Assembly: GCA_900661335.1 (NCBI GenBank)
Contig: CAACVY010000012.1
Coordinates: forward strand, 1-44,184
Direction: 5' to 3'
Length of the DNA: 44,184 nt
From: an uncultured bacterium
GTDB taxonomy: Bacteria; Verrucomicrobiota; Kiritimatiellia; PWTM01
The notes beneath the pieces are model-generated. The model saw only the letters and a list, made by a program, of their open reading frames with translations. It did no database searches and was not told the origin of the DNA. Shown here in pieces: positions 23,858 through 32,439 of the stretch (position 1 is its first letter; each line of letters starts with the position of its first letter). Both the position numbers and the translations under genes were made by a program.

Positions 23858-26386
23858 CTAACTCCTCTTCGCGCTAGGGTGCACAACTGGACGGTCGTCG
23901 AACAACGGCAACTGCGGCGTGGCGTCCATCGCGCCGCGGCGGGACCGCCGCGCCCGGGCCAATCGAGGTTGCCCAGGTTCGGCGTACTCACCTTCCTCCA
24001 GATTGGCAAGAATTTCCGTCGCGCGTTCGATGACCGGCTCAGGCAGGCCCGCCAATCGGGCCACGTGAATTCCATAGCTCTTGTCGGCGGCCCCGGGCAC
24101 AATGCGGCGCAAAAACGCAATCCGGTTGCCGTGCTCGCGGACCAGCACGTTGTAGTTCTTCACGCCGGGCAAGGTGAGCGCGAGATCTGTCAATTCGTGG
24201 TAGTGGGTGGCGAACAAGGTCTTGGCCTTCACGGACGGCGTATTGTGCAGGTACTCGGCGACTGCCCACGCAAGGCTAATGCCATCGAAGGTGCTCGTGC
24301 CGCGGCCGATTTCATCCAACACGATCAAGCTGCGTGGTGTGGCGTTGTGGAGAATATTGGCGGTTTCTTGCATTTCGACCATGAATGTGCTGCGGCCGCG
24401 CGCCAAATCATCCCCGGCGCCCACCCGTGTGAAGACACGGTCCACGCAACTAATTTCCGCTTCGTCGGCAGGCACAAAGGACCCCGCATGGGCCAGGATG
24501 ACGATCAAAGCCACCTGTCGGATGTAGGTGGACTTTCCCGCCATGTTGGGACCGGTGATGATGGCGATTTGGTGGTCCCGAGTATCCAACAACGTATCGT
24601 TCGGCACGAACCGCTCGGTGTCGGGCAGCGTTTCGATCACCGGGTGGCGTCCCGCGCGGATGTACAGCCGATCGCCGTCGGTCATGCGCGGACGTACGTA
24701 GCGCAGCGAGAGCGCCCGTTCCGCGAACGTCGCCAGCACATCCACCGTGCCAATGGCACCCGCGGATTGTAGCAGGGATCCCGCATGCTCCAGGACGGCG
24801 GCGCGAAGTTCCTGAAATAGTTCGAGTTCCAGTTGGACCGCTCGCTCCTGCGCTCCCAAAATCTTTTGCTCGATCTCGCGCAGCTCGGGTGTCACGAATC
24901 GTTCCGCGTTCGCCAACGTCTGCTTGCGGATATAGTCCGGCGGCACATTGGCTAAATTGGCCTTGGTCACTTCAATGTAGTAGCCAAACACTTTGTTGTG
25001 GCGGACCTTGAGGGAACGGATCCCGGTACGTTCCTGCTCCCGGGCTTGCAGCTGCGCGATCCAGTTCCGTCCTTCGGTTGCCGCCCGACGCAGTTCGTCC
25101 AATTCAGGATGAAAGCCCGGCCGGATCATGCCCCCTTCGGTTGTGGAGGCGGGTGGATCATCCACGAGTGTGCGCTCGATGCGGTCGAGCAGATCGGGCA
25201 AAGGATGGATTTCATCGGCCAGCCGCCGCAACAGGGGCGAGTCCAGCCCGCGAAGGATTTCTTGAATCTCCGGCCAAGGCTTGGCTGACTCGGCCAGCGC
25301 GCGAATGTCGCGAGCATTGCCACCACCTGTGGACAGTCGTGCCACGATCCGCTCGACATCCCGGACCTCCCCTAGCAAATCGCGCATGCGCCGGAGCGCA
25401 TCCAGGTGTCGAACCCATGAGTCCACGGCGTCGTGGCGCTCCACGATGACTTCCAAGCGTGCGGCGGGGCGCGCCAACCAGTCCCGGAGACGGCGACCGC
25501 CCATCGGCGTGCACGTGGTATCCAGCACTCGCAACAGCGTCGGCCCGCCTGGAGATTTGGGCAAGAGGATCTCCAGATTTGAAAGGGTCGCCTCGTCCAT
25601 CACCAGGTAGTCCCCCGCCATCCGACGGGTGAGCCGCCGTACGTGTTGCGCGGAGCGGCGCAGTTGGACGGTCACGTAGTGGAGAATGGCTCCCGCGGCT
25701 CCCACGGCACGCATGAGTCCTTCGCACCCGAATCCGTCCAACGAGACCACGCCGAAGTGACGGAGCAAGACATCCCGAGCCGTGCCTGGCTCGAAGTGCC
25801 AACTCTCAAGGCGGGTGAACATCGGCCGATCTTGGAAAGTCCCCAAGATCTGTTCCGCTTCCCCCTCATCCGGAATCAGGACTTCCGCAGGCGAATATTT
25901 GCTCAGCAGGTCGCGAAGCGCGGCTGGCGTAAGATCGTCGTCGAGCCAAAACTCGCCGGTCGACAGGTCCAGCATGGCGACGCCCCACGAAGTTCCCTCA
26001 CCATACATGGCGGCCAGGTAATTGGCACGTCGGGATTCGAGGCATTCTTCTTCCACCACCGCCCCCGGGGTCACGATCCGCGTGATATCGCGCCGGACCA
26101 GGCCCCGGGCCTTGCGGGGATCTTCCAGTTGGTCGCACACCGCGACCTTTTTCCCTGCACGGAGCAAACGAGCAATGTAGCTGTCCGCCGCGTGGTGGGG
26201 CACACCACACATTGGAACGGCCTGCCGTCGGGTAAGGGCGATGTCGAGAATGCGAGAGGCCTCGAGGGCATCCTCGTAAAACATTTCATAGAAGTCACCC
26301 AACCGGAAAAATAGGATGGTATCAGGGGGCAGTTCTTTGCGCAGCCGGCGGTACTGCGCCATCATCGGGGTGAGATCGTCACTCAT
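23858..26386 (-). CDS. mutS: DNA mismatch repair protein MutS
   Basis: This 842-residue protein of normal length recognises mismatches and recruits MutL. The mismatch-binding Phe-x-Glu is in GDFYEMFYEDA (F32, E34). The ATPase has the Walker A TGPNMAGKSTY (near residue 615), the Walker B/D-loop DEIGRGTSTFDG and the conserved ATHYHEL. Near the C-terminus QLPLFDD fits a sliding-clamp-binding motif. The ATG overlaps the stop of the upstream zinc-binding gene as ATGA, and the TatD-like gene begins 20 bases after the stop. mutS is thus in the middle of a four-gene operon whose other members have no known repair role. Confidence 0.97.
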   Translation of the reverse strand: MSDDLTPMMAQYRRLRKELPPDTILFFRLGDFYEMFYEDALEASRILDIALTRRQAVPMCGVPHHAADSYIARLLRAGKKVAVCDQLEDPRKARGLVRRDITRIVTPGAVVEEECLESRRANYLAAMYGEGTSWGVAMLDLSTGEFWLDDDLTPAALRDLLSKYSPAEVLIPDEGEAEQILGTFQDRPMFTRLESWHFEPGTARDVLLRHFGVVSLDGFGCEGLMRAVGAAGAILHYVTVQLRRSAQHVRRLTRRMAGDYLVMDEATLSNLEILLPKSPGGPTLLRVLDTTCTPMGGRRLRDWLARPAARLEVIVERHDAVDSWVRHLDALRRMRDLLGEVRDVERIVARLSTGGGNARDIRALAESAKPWPEIQEILRGLDSPLLRRLADEIHPLPDLLDRIERTLVDDPPASTTEGGMIRPGFHPELDELRRAATEGRNWIAQLQAREQERTGIRSLKVRHNKVFGYYIEVTKANLANVPPDYIRKQTLANAERFVTPELREIEQKILGAQERAVQLELELFQELRAAVLEHAGSLLQSAGAIGTVDVLATFAERALSLRYVRPRMTDGDRLYIRAGRHPVIETLPDTERFVPNDTLLDTRDHQIAIITGPNMAGKSTYIRQVALIVILAHAGSFVPADEAEISCVDRVFTRVGAGDDLARGRSTFMVEMQETANILHNATPRSLIVLDEIGRGTSTFDGISLAWAVAEYLHNTPSVKAKTLFATHYHELTDLALTLPGVKNYNVLVREHGNRIAFLRRIVPGAADKSYGIHVARLAGLPEPVIERATEILANLEEGEYAEPGQPRLARARRSRRGAMDATPQLPLFDDRPVVHPSAKRS

Positions 26387-26682
26387 CGAAACTTAAATCG
26401 GTGGTCTTCCTCGCCGAAGTCGTCCTCCGCATCCTCTGGGACATCCTCCTCATCGCCGTCTCGGAGCAGATCTTTCTCACTCCAGAGATCTTCCTCCGCG
26501 AACCACTCCGCGTCCTCGTCCAACCCTCCCTTGGCCGCGCAGGAAGGACAGACCATGCTGTCCGGGAAGCACACAGGACAGAACTCGGCTCCACACAACT
26601 CGCACGGACGGCACTCAGCATCCCCGTGAACTGGACACACGCCTTCGTCGGGCATCCATTCATGAAAGTTTCTGCGGCCCAT
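26383..26682 (-). CDS. Small Cys-rich zinc-binding acidic protein
   Basis: This 99-residue protein of unknown function has an N-terminal zinc-finger-like cluster, CPVHGDAECRPCELCGAEFCPVC followed by CPSC. The pattern C-x2-H...C-x2-C-x2-C...C-x2-C resembles B-box or double zinc-ribbon modules. The C-terminal half is strongly acidic (EDAEWFAEEDLW, then GDEEDVPEDAEDDFGEEDH), suggesting contact with a basic surface. ATG 26682 was chosen because GGAGG lies eight bases upstream; the ORF track start at 26745 has none. It overlaps mutS as ATGA and is first in the operon, directly behind a good promoter. No function can be assigned. Confidence 0.75.
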   Translation of the reverse strand: MGRRNFHEWMPDEGVCPVHGDAECRPCELCGAEFCPVCFPDSMVCPSCAAKGGLDEDAEWFAEEDLWSEKDLLRDGDEEDVPEDAEDDFGEEDHRFKFR

Positions 26683-26743
26683 GTTCTGGTCCTCCCGGGG
26701 CCCGCAATTCCGCCGCGAGCGTCCCGCGAACATCGCCATGATC

Positions 26744-26773
26744 AACCTAGCACGGGGCCAGACCGCCTGTCAA
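26744..26773 (-). promoter_or_regulatory. Promoter of the zinc protein-mutS operon
   Basis: On the minus strand a perfect TTGACA (26773-26768) is followed after 18 bases by TAGGTT (26749-26744). Transcription would start near 26737 and leave about 55 leader bases. The remaining divergent intergenic DNA up to 27006 shows no gene and no equally clear promoter for the DUF1549 operon. Confidence 0.6.
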
Positions 26774-27006
26774 AAACTGCCCGTTCAGGCTCGCAGATGC
26801 GCGCGATCCGGTCGTCGGTTCGATGGTGGGCTTGGTCCCTCGGCGGTTAGGGGGTCACCCGCCACCGCCCAAGATCGCATTCACCGTCGCACTGTGGAGC
26901 AGTCTTCCACCTCCCGGTTCGGACAATCGCATCCCGGACGGGGGCCGCGCAATAAAACCCGCCGATGTGCGTTGTACTTTGTGTGAACAATCCTCCTGGA
27001 ACGACC

Positions 27007-28596
27007 GTGAATCCATGGACGATTTTGAATCGCCCCCAGGTTTGGAGCGCCGTCGGGGTTGCGGCGGTGTTGTTCGTTTCGGCAGTCACGAGGGCGGACG
27101 ACGTGGTGGAGGATGGTCCTGCCCAGCCCAAGAACCGCATCGATCAAATCGTGTTCGCACGGTTACAGCAGCTCGGCATTGCCCCCGCGCGCAACTGTTC
27201 GGACGGGGTATTTGTGCGTCGCGTGTACTTGGACCTGATCGGGACGCTACCCACGGCCAAAGAAGCGTCTCGGTTCCTGAACGATTCCTCGCCCGACAAA
27301 CGCGCACGTCTCATCGAAGAACTTCTGGTGAGGGAAGAATTTGCCGACTACTGGGCCATGAAGTGGTGCGACCTCCTGCGCGTCAAAGCCGAGTTTCCAG
27401 TCAACCTGTGGCCCAACGGTGTCCAGGCCTACCATCGGTGGATTCGCGACGCCATCCATACCAACATGCCCTACGACCGATTCGTGCGCGCGCTCTTGAC
27501 GAGCAACGGAAGCAATTTCCGAGATCCGCCGGTAAACTTTTATCGCGCGGCACGCGACGGCGACCCCATTGCGTGCGCGCAAGCTGTCGCTTTGACGTTC
27601 ATGGCCGTGCGGCCAGAATCGCTCAGCCGGGAGCAACTGGGCGGGATGGCAGCTTTCTTCACGAAGATTGGCATCAAAGGCACCGGCGAGTGGAAAGAGT
27701 CCATCGTCTTCTTCGATCCCAATAAAGTGTGCACGAATCCCGCTGTGGGTCCCCAGCCAGTCTTTCCCGATGGGACGCCTGCGAAGATTCCTCCGGGCAC
27801 CGATCCGCGTGTCGTATTCGCAGACTGGCTCGTGCGACCAGACAATCCATGGTTCACGCGCGCCATCGCCAACCGCGTATGGTACTGGCTGTTCGGGCGC
27901 GGGATCGTGCACGAGCCGGATGACTTCCGGCCGGAGAATCCACCCTCGAACCCCGAATTGTTGGACTATCTGCAACAGGAGCTTGTGAACGGGCGATTCG
28001 ATTTGCGCCATCTATACCGGCTGATTGCGAACTCGCAGACCTACCAGCTCTCCCCGGTCGCGACCACCGACTCGCCTCAAGCCACAGCCAACTTCGCCTA
28101 CTACCCCATGAGGCGGCTGGAGGCCGAGGTGCTGATCGATGCGATCTGCATGATCACTGGAACGACGGAAGAGTACTCCTCGCAAGTTCCCGAGCCATTC
28201 ACCTGGGTGCCGCGGACGGTCCGGTCCATCCAGCTGGCCGATGGCAGCATCAGCAGCCCATTTTTGGAAATGTTCGGGCGGCCCCCACGCGACACGGGCT
28301 TGGAATCCGAACGCAGCAATCGGCTTACTCCGGAACAACGCCTGCATTTGCTCAATTCCTCTCACATCCGGCGAAAGATTGAACAAAGTCCCAAACTGGC
28401 CACGTTGTACTCGTTACGCGATCCGCAGGAAATTGCTGTGCGCGCGTACTTGACTGTGTTGTCGCGGTACCCGTCGGCGGACGAACAACAGCGCGTGCGG
28501 GAGTATCTCCAGAACGGTCCGGCGCGAGGTCGCGACGCGGTGATCGATATCGTGTGGGCATTGTTCAATAGTTCCGAGTTTTTGTATCGACACTGA
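27007..28596 (+). CDS. DUF1549/DUF1553 domain protein (PSD1 type)
   Basis: This 529-residue exported protein has a DUF1549 domain (about 40-230) starting RIDQIVFARLQQLGIAPA and containing FVRRVYLDLIGTLPTAKEASRFL and EFADYWAMKWCDLLRVK. The DUF1553 domain (about 260-525) starts DPRVVFADWLVRPDNPWFTRAIANRVWYWLFGRGIV. The family is abundant in Planctomycetota and Verrucomicrobiota, probably takes part in handling sulfated or complex polysaccharides, and has no proven activity. The cytochrome-c CxxCH domain often found at the N-terminus (PSD1/PSCyt) is absent. GTG 27007 gives a compact signal peptide (QVWSAVGVAAVLFVSAVTRA) with only a weak GGA upstream; ATG 26965 is an alternative. A DUF1501 gene follows after 25 bases. 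Confidence 0.85.
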   Translation: MNPWTILNRPQVWSAVGVAAVLFVSAVTRADDVVEDGPAQPKNRIDQIVFARLQQLGIAPARNCSDGVFVRRVYLDLIGTLPTAKEASRFLNDSSPDKRARLIEELLVREEFADYWAMKWCDLLRVKAEFPVNLWPNGVQAYHRWIRDAIHTNMPYDRFVRALLTSNGSNFRDPPVNFYRAARDGDPIACAQAVALTFMAVRPESLSREQLGGMAAFFTKIGIKGTGEWKESIVFFDPNKVCTNPAVGPQPVFPDGTPAKIPPGTDPRVVFADWLVRPDNPWFTRAIANRVWYWLFGRGIVHEPDDFRPENPPSNPELLDYLQQELVNGRFDLRHLYRLIANSQTYQLSPVATTDSPQATANFAYYPMRRLEAEVLIDAICMITGTTEEYSSQVPEPFTWVPRTVRSIQLADGSISSPFLEMFGRPPRDTGLESERSNRLTPEQRLHLLNSSHIRRKIEQSPKLATLYSLRDPQEIAVRAYLTVLSRYPSADEQQRVREYLQNGPARGRDAVIDIVWALFNSSEFLYRH

Positions 28597-28621
28597 AGAT
28601 ACCGCAGCAGGAGGCACGACG

Positions 28622-29956
28622 ATGAAGACGAATCCAAACACGAACTTGACCCGACGAGAGGTCATGTCCACCACGCTGCTGGCGGTGGGTGGATGGTGGC
28701 TGGTGGGCCCGGAATCCCGTGCGGCCTCGAGCGTGCCGAACGCGGGACGGGCCAAAGCAGTGATTCAAATCTGGATGTGGGGAGGGCCTTGCCACATCGA
28801 CACCTTCGACCCCAAACCGAAGGCCGGGTACGACTACTGCGGCCCGCTCGACAAAGACATCCCCACCAACGTGGACGGCATCCGAATCAATGAGAACCTT
28901 CCCATCCTCGCCAAGAACGCGGACAAGTACGCGATCATCCGTACGATGACGCACGGGATCAATGCGCATGAAACTGCGTCGTATGTGGTCCAGACTGGTC
29001 GCAAACCGGGCGATGGGATTGTTTACCCATGCGTCGGTGCGGTGGTCTCGTACTTCAAGGGCTACCGGGGTGGCTACAAGGGCTTGATCCCGCCCTACGT
29101 CGTTCTCACGCGTCCTCAAGGACGTTTCTCGGAAGCAGGTTTTCTCGGCAACCGCTACAAGCCGTTCGCCACCGGCGGCGACCCATCGAGCCGCACTCGG
29201 TTCGTGGTGGAGGGAATTGTGGCCGAAGGGATCACCGAAGAGCGCCAGAAGGCCCGGCGCGATCTCATGTTGGGGTTGGACCGGCTGCGGGCCGCACGCC
29301 CGTCGGATCCGGCGATCCAGGAACTCGACCAGGCGGACCACCAGGCCTACGAGCTCATCTTGGGCGATGCAGGCAAGGTGTTCGACCTGAACCAAGAAAA
29401 GGACGAACTGCGGGATCGCTATGGGCGCACGAAGTTCGGCCAGGCGTGCCTGGTCGCGCGACGGTTGGTGGAGCGGGGCGTCCCCTACGTGACCATCAAC
29501 TACGAGGGCTGGGATACGCACAAGCAGCATTTCACTGCCATGAAGCGCATGCTGCCCGAACTCGATAAGGGTTTCGGCACACTGCTGGAGGATCTGCACG
29601 AACGTGGCTTGCTGGACACGACGATCGTGTGGTGGAGCGGGGAGTTTGGGCGCACGCCGCGGGTTCAATGGGAGCCGCCATGGAATGGCGGGCGCAATCA
29701 CTTCGGTCGCGTGTTTTGCGCCGTGGTGGCTGGCGGCGGCTTCAAAGGCGGGCGCGTGGTGGGAGAGACCGACGAGAAAGGCGAACAGATCGTGCGTCGG
29801 CCCGCGTACCCGTGGGAGCTGATCCGCACCATGTACGTACTGCTCGGCATCGATCCTTCCGCCACCTTGCCACATCCGCAAGGCCGCACGGTGTACGTGA
29901 GCCCCCAACCGAACGAAGGCTACGAAGGCGGCGAGTTGGTCACTGAACTACTATGA
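28622..29956 (+). CDS. DUF1501 domain protein with Tat-like signal
   Basis: This 444-residue protein belongs to DUF1501, related to sulfatases and alkaline phosphatases. A twin-arginine motif near the N-terminus (LTRREVMSTTLLAVGG) suggests folded export. Family segments are VIQIWMWGGPCHIDTFDPKP, RTMTHGINAHETASYVVQTGR, YVTINYEGWDTHKQHF, WWSGEFGRTPRVQ and GGRNHFGRVFCAVVAGGGFKGGRVVGETD. The metal ligands seem complete, but no substrate is known. It always accompanies DUF1549/DUF1553 genes in such operons and follows one here after 25 bases. The next gene may overlap its stop as ATGA (start 29953) or start at 29971. Confidence 0.9.
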   Translation: MKTNPNTNLTRREVMSTTLLAVGGWWLVGPESRAASSVPNAGRAKAVIQIWMWGGPCHIDTFDPKPKAGYDYCGPLDKDIPTNVDGIRINENLPILAKNADKYAIIRTMTHGINAHETASYVVQTGRKPGDGIVYPCVGAVVSYFKGYRGGYKGLIPPYVVLTRPQGRFSEAGFLGNRYKPFATGGDPSSRTRFVVEGIVAEGITEERQKARRDLMLGLDRLRAARPSDPAIQELDQADHQAYELILGDAGKVFDLNQEKDELRDRYGRTKFGQACLVARRLVERGVPYVTINYEGWDTHKQHFTAMKRMLPELDKGFGTLLEDLHERGLLDTTIVWWSGEFGRTPRVQWEPPWNGGRNHFGRVFCAVVAGGGFKGGRVVGETDEKGEQIVRRPAYPWELIRTMYVLLGIDPSATLPHPQGRTVYVSPQPNEGYEGGELVTELL

Positions 29957-29970
29957 CCCGGAGCCTCCCG

Positions 29971-32223
29971 ATGTCATGGTTCCATAAGTTCGGTGGATGG
30001 TCGGTGGGATGGGGGCTGGCGTTGGCGTCCGCCTGGGGCCAGCAACGCGAACCCCATGCGGCGTACATCTTCCCGGCTGGTGGCATGCGCGGAACCACGT
30101 TCGAAGCGGTTCTCGGCGGCCAGTATCTCGACGGCGCTACAAACCTATTCGTGTCCGGTCGCGGCGTGCGCGGAGTCTGTCTGCGCCACATCCGTTGGCT
30201 CACGCCCCAGCAGTTGAACGGCTTGCGGAACAACTTCGACAAGTATCAGCAACTGCTGGCAATGTCGCGGACAAACGAAACGTACAAAAAAGAAGCCGAG
30301 GATCTCCGGCGGCGACTCGAACAGCAGCTGCGAGAAATCGGCATTGACGAGTTCAGTATGCGGGCACTTCAGGAATATCGCCGCATGGTGAGCGATCCCA
30401 AACGGCAGGTGAATCCGGCCCTCTCGGAGACCGTTCGGCTACGGATTGAAATTGATCCCGACGCGGAAGTGGGTGAACGAGAAGTCCGCCTCCAAGGCGC
30501 CTTGGGAATCACCAACCCGCTCAAGTTCCATGTAGGCGTCCTGCCCGAAAAGCAAGAAAAAGAGCCCAACGACGTGGGCCCCAATGTAGTGACCACCCAG
30601 CCGCCATTGGTGCTCAATGGCCAGATTCTCCCGGGCGACGTGGACCGTTTCCGTATTCGAGCACGAAAGGGCGAACGTCTCGTCGCCTGGGTCCAAGCCC
30701 GAGCGCTCATTCCATACTTAGCGGACGCCGTGCCGGGCTGGTTCCAAGCCGTGCTATCCATCTACGATGCCGACGGCCATGAACTCGCCTATTGCGACGA
30801 CAACCGGTTCGATCCCGACCCAGTCGTTAGCATCGAGGTGCCTGCCGACGGCGAGTATGACATCGAGATCCGGGACTCAATCTTCCGAGGCCGGGAAGAT
30901 TTCGTGTATCGGATCACCGTGGGCACTGTACCCTACATCACCGGCATCTTCCCGCTGGGCGGCCCCGTGGGCACCGAAACGCCGGTTCAGTTGGTCGGCT
31001 GGAACCTTCCGAAGTCCGTCATCCCGTTTCGCCCCACCGCCCCCGGAACGTTCCCAATCGCCGTGCGTGCGGGGGACTTGCTGTCCAACTGGCAGCCGTT
31101 CCGCGCCGATACCTGGCCCGAAGCCATGGAACGAGAACCCAACGATGACCCGACCGCCGCCCAACCGGTCACCGCGCCCTCGATCGTCAATGGTCGGATT
31201 CAAACCCCAGGAGATCGCGATGTGTACCGCTTCGAAGCGTCCGCCGGCGTCGAAGTCGTGGCCGAGGTCTACGCTCGGCGATTGAACTCGCCGGTTGATT
31301 CCATTTTGATTTTGCAAGACTCGAGCGGACGCGAGATCGCGCGCAACGATGATCACACCGACCCGGCCGCAGGCCTGGTGACACATCAAGCGGACTCCCA
31401 ACTGCGAACCCGAATCCCGTCCAACGGCGTCTATTTCCTGGTCATCACGGACACGCAAACCAAGGGAGGGCCCGACTTCGCGTACCGCCTACGTCTCAGC
31501 ACTCCTCGCCCTGATTTCGAACTCCGCGTCGTGCCGGCCTCGGTCAACCTCCGCCCAGGCGCTACGGTCCCCCTCACGGTGTTTGCCGTCCGTCGCGACG
31601 GGTTCCAGGGCCCGATCGACCTGGAACTGGTGAGCCCGACTAACGGGTTCCGCCTCACCGGAAATCGAATCCCCGCCGGGCAAGACAAAGTTCGGATCAC
31701 CTTGACCGGGCCGGCTCAACCCACCGGCCAACTCATTCCCCTCAAGTTGGAGGGCGTGGCCACGATCGGCGACCGTGTCGTGCGGCGGCGAGTTGAACCC
31801 GCCGATGACATGATGCAAGCCTTCTTCTATCGCCATCTCGTGCCCGCGCAGAATTGGTATGCGTTCATCGTGGCCAGCCAGTTCCGCGCCATGCCGCCGA
31901 TCGAACTGGCCGTTCCGGTGCCGGTGCGCCTGGTTCCCGGCAAAACCAGCACCGTACGAGTTCGGAGCTTGATCGGGAATGCCAAGCGACGGTTCGCCCT
32001 TGAGCTCAATGATCCGCCCGAAGGACTGACGCTCGAGAAAGCGAACTGGAGCTCGGACCAGGTGGAACTGCTGCTGAAGGCCGACCGGGAAAAATCCAAA
32101 CCGGGTACCTCCGGTAACCTCATTGTCGAAATCTTCGCGGACGCCGGGCAAGGTGGGCGGAAGTTTCTGATCGGGGTCCTTCCCGCTATCCCCTTCGAAA
32201 TCGTGCCTCCCGAGCCGCCGTAA
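29971..32223 (+). CDS. Secreted PPC-domain protein
   Basis: This 750-residue exported protein starts with a signal peptide (FGGWSVGWGLALASAWG) and an N-terminal beta domain (HAAYIFPAGGMRGTTFEAVLGGQYL). A first PPC-type domain (about 205-320) contains LNGQILPGDVDRFRIRARKG. An IPT-like stretch (ITGIFPLGGPVGTETPVQLVGWNL) follows. A second PPC-type domain (about 405-515) contains VNGRIQTPGDRDVYRFEASAG, and the C-terminus has two immunoglobulin-like parts. PPC domains bind ligands or help secretion; the protein probably acts outside the cytoplasm with its DUF1549/DUF1501 partners. GGAG lies seven bases before ATG 29971; ATG 29953 overlaps the previous stop but has no such site. Confidence 0.8.
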   Translation: MSWFHKFGGWSVGWGLALASAWGQQREPHAAYIFPAGGMRGTTFEAVLGGQYLDGATNLFVSGRGVRGVCLRHIRWLTPQQLNGLRNNFDKYQQLLAMSRTNETYKKEAEDLRRRLEQQLREIGIDEFSMRALQEYRRMVSDPKRQVNPALSETVRLRIEIDPDAEVGEREVRLQGALGITNPLKFHVGVLPEKQEKEPNDVGPNVVTTQPPLVLNGQILPGDVDRFRIRARKGERLVAWVQARALIPYLADAVPGWFQAVLSIYDADGHELAYCDDNRFDPDPVVSIEVPADGEYDIEIRDSIFRGREDFVYRITVGTVPYITGIFPLGGPVGTETPVQLVGWNLPKSVIPFRPTAPGTFPIAVRAGDLLSNWQPFRADTWPEAMEREPNDDPTAAQPVTAPSIVNGRIQTPGDRDVYRFEASAGVEVVAEVYARRLNSPVDSILILQDSSGREIARNDDHTDPAAGLVTHQADSQLRTRIPSNGVYFLVITDTQTKGGPDFAYRLRLSTPRPDFELRVVPASVNLRPGATVPLTVFAVRRDGFQGPIDLELVSPTNGFRLTGNRIPAGQDKVRITLTGPAQPTGQLIPLKLEGVATIGDRVVRRRVEPADDMMQAFFYRHLVPAQNWYAFIVASQFRAMPPIELAVPVPVRLVPGKTSTVRVRSLIGNAKRRFALELNDPPEGLTLEKANWSSDQVELLLKADREKSKPGTSGNLIVEIFADAGQGGRKFLIGVLPAIPFEIVPPEPP

Positions 32224-32406
32224 CCCCTCCAGAGAGTCCCGATGGCGAAACGCTGTGCACGAAAGCGGATGGCCGTCGCCGAAGAGTGTTGCTCGCCCCA
32301 ACGGCGTTCCCTCTCTCTCGCCACGTCGAGAGGATGAGTGCTTTCCCGCACCCGCGAGAGCCTGGAATGCAGCCCCACCGCGCCGCCCCGCGAGTAGCGC
32401 AGCTTG

Positions 32407-32423
32407 CGATTGATACGCAATCG
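32407..32423. promoter_or_regulatory. Small inverted repeat before agl23-like gene
   Basis: CGATTG (32407-32412) and CAATCG (32418-32423) are perfect inverted repeats with a five-base loop, ending 16 bases before ATG 32440. It could be a regulator site or a short RNA hairpin near the ribosome binding site. The rest of the 216-base gap shows nothing else. Confidence 0.25.
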
Positions 32424-32439
32424 TGGCAGGAATGGAGCA

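Noticed and set aside
22947-24772. Plus-strand ORFs of 304 and 297 residues opposite the TatD-like gene and mutS
   Set aside because: Shadows of well-conserved minus-strand genes.
28565-29908. 447-residue ORF antisense to the DUF1501 gene
   Set aside because: Third-position GC mirror of a clearly conserved gene; no family features and no ribosome binding site.
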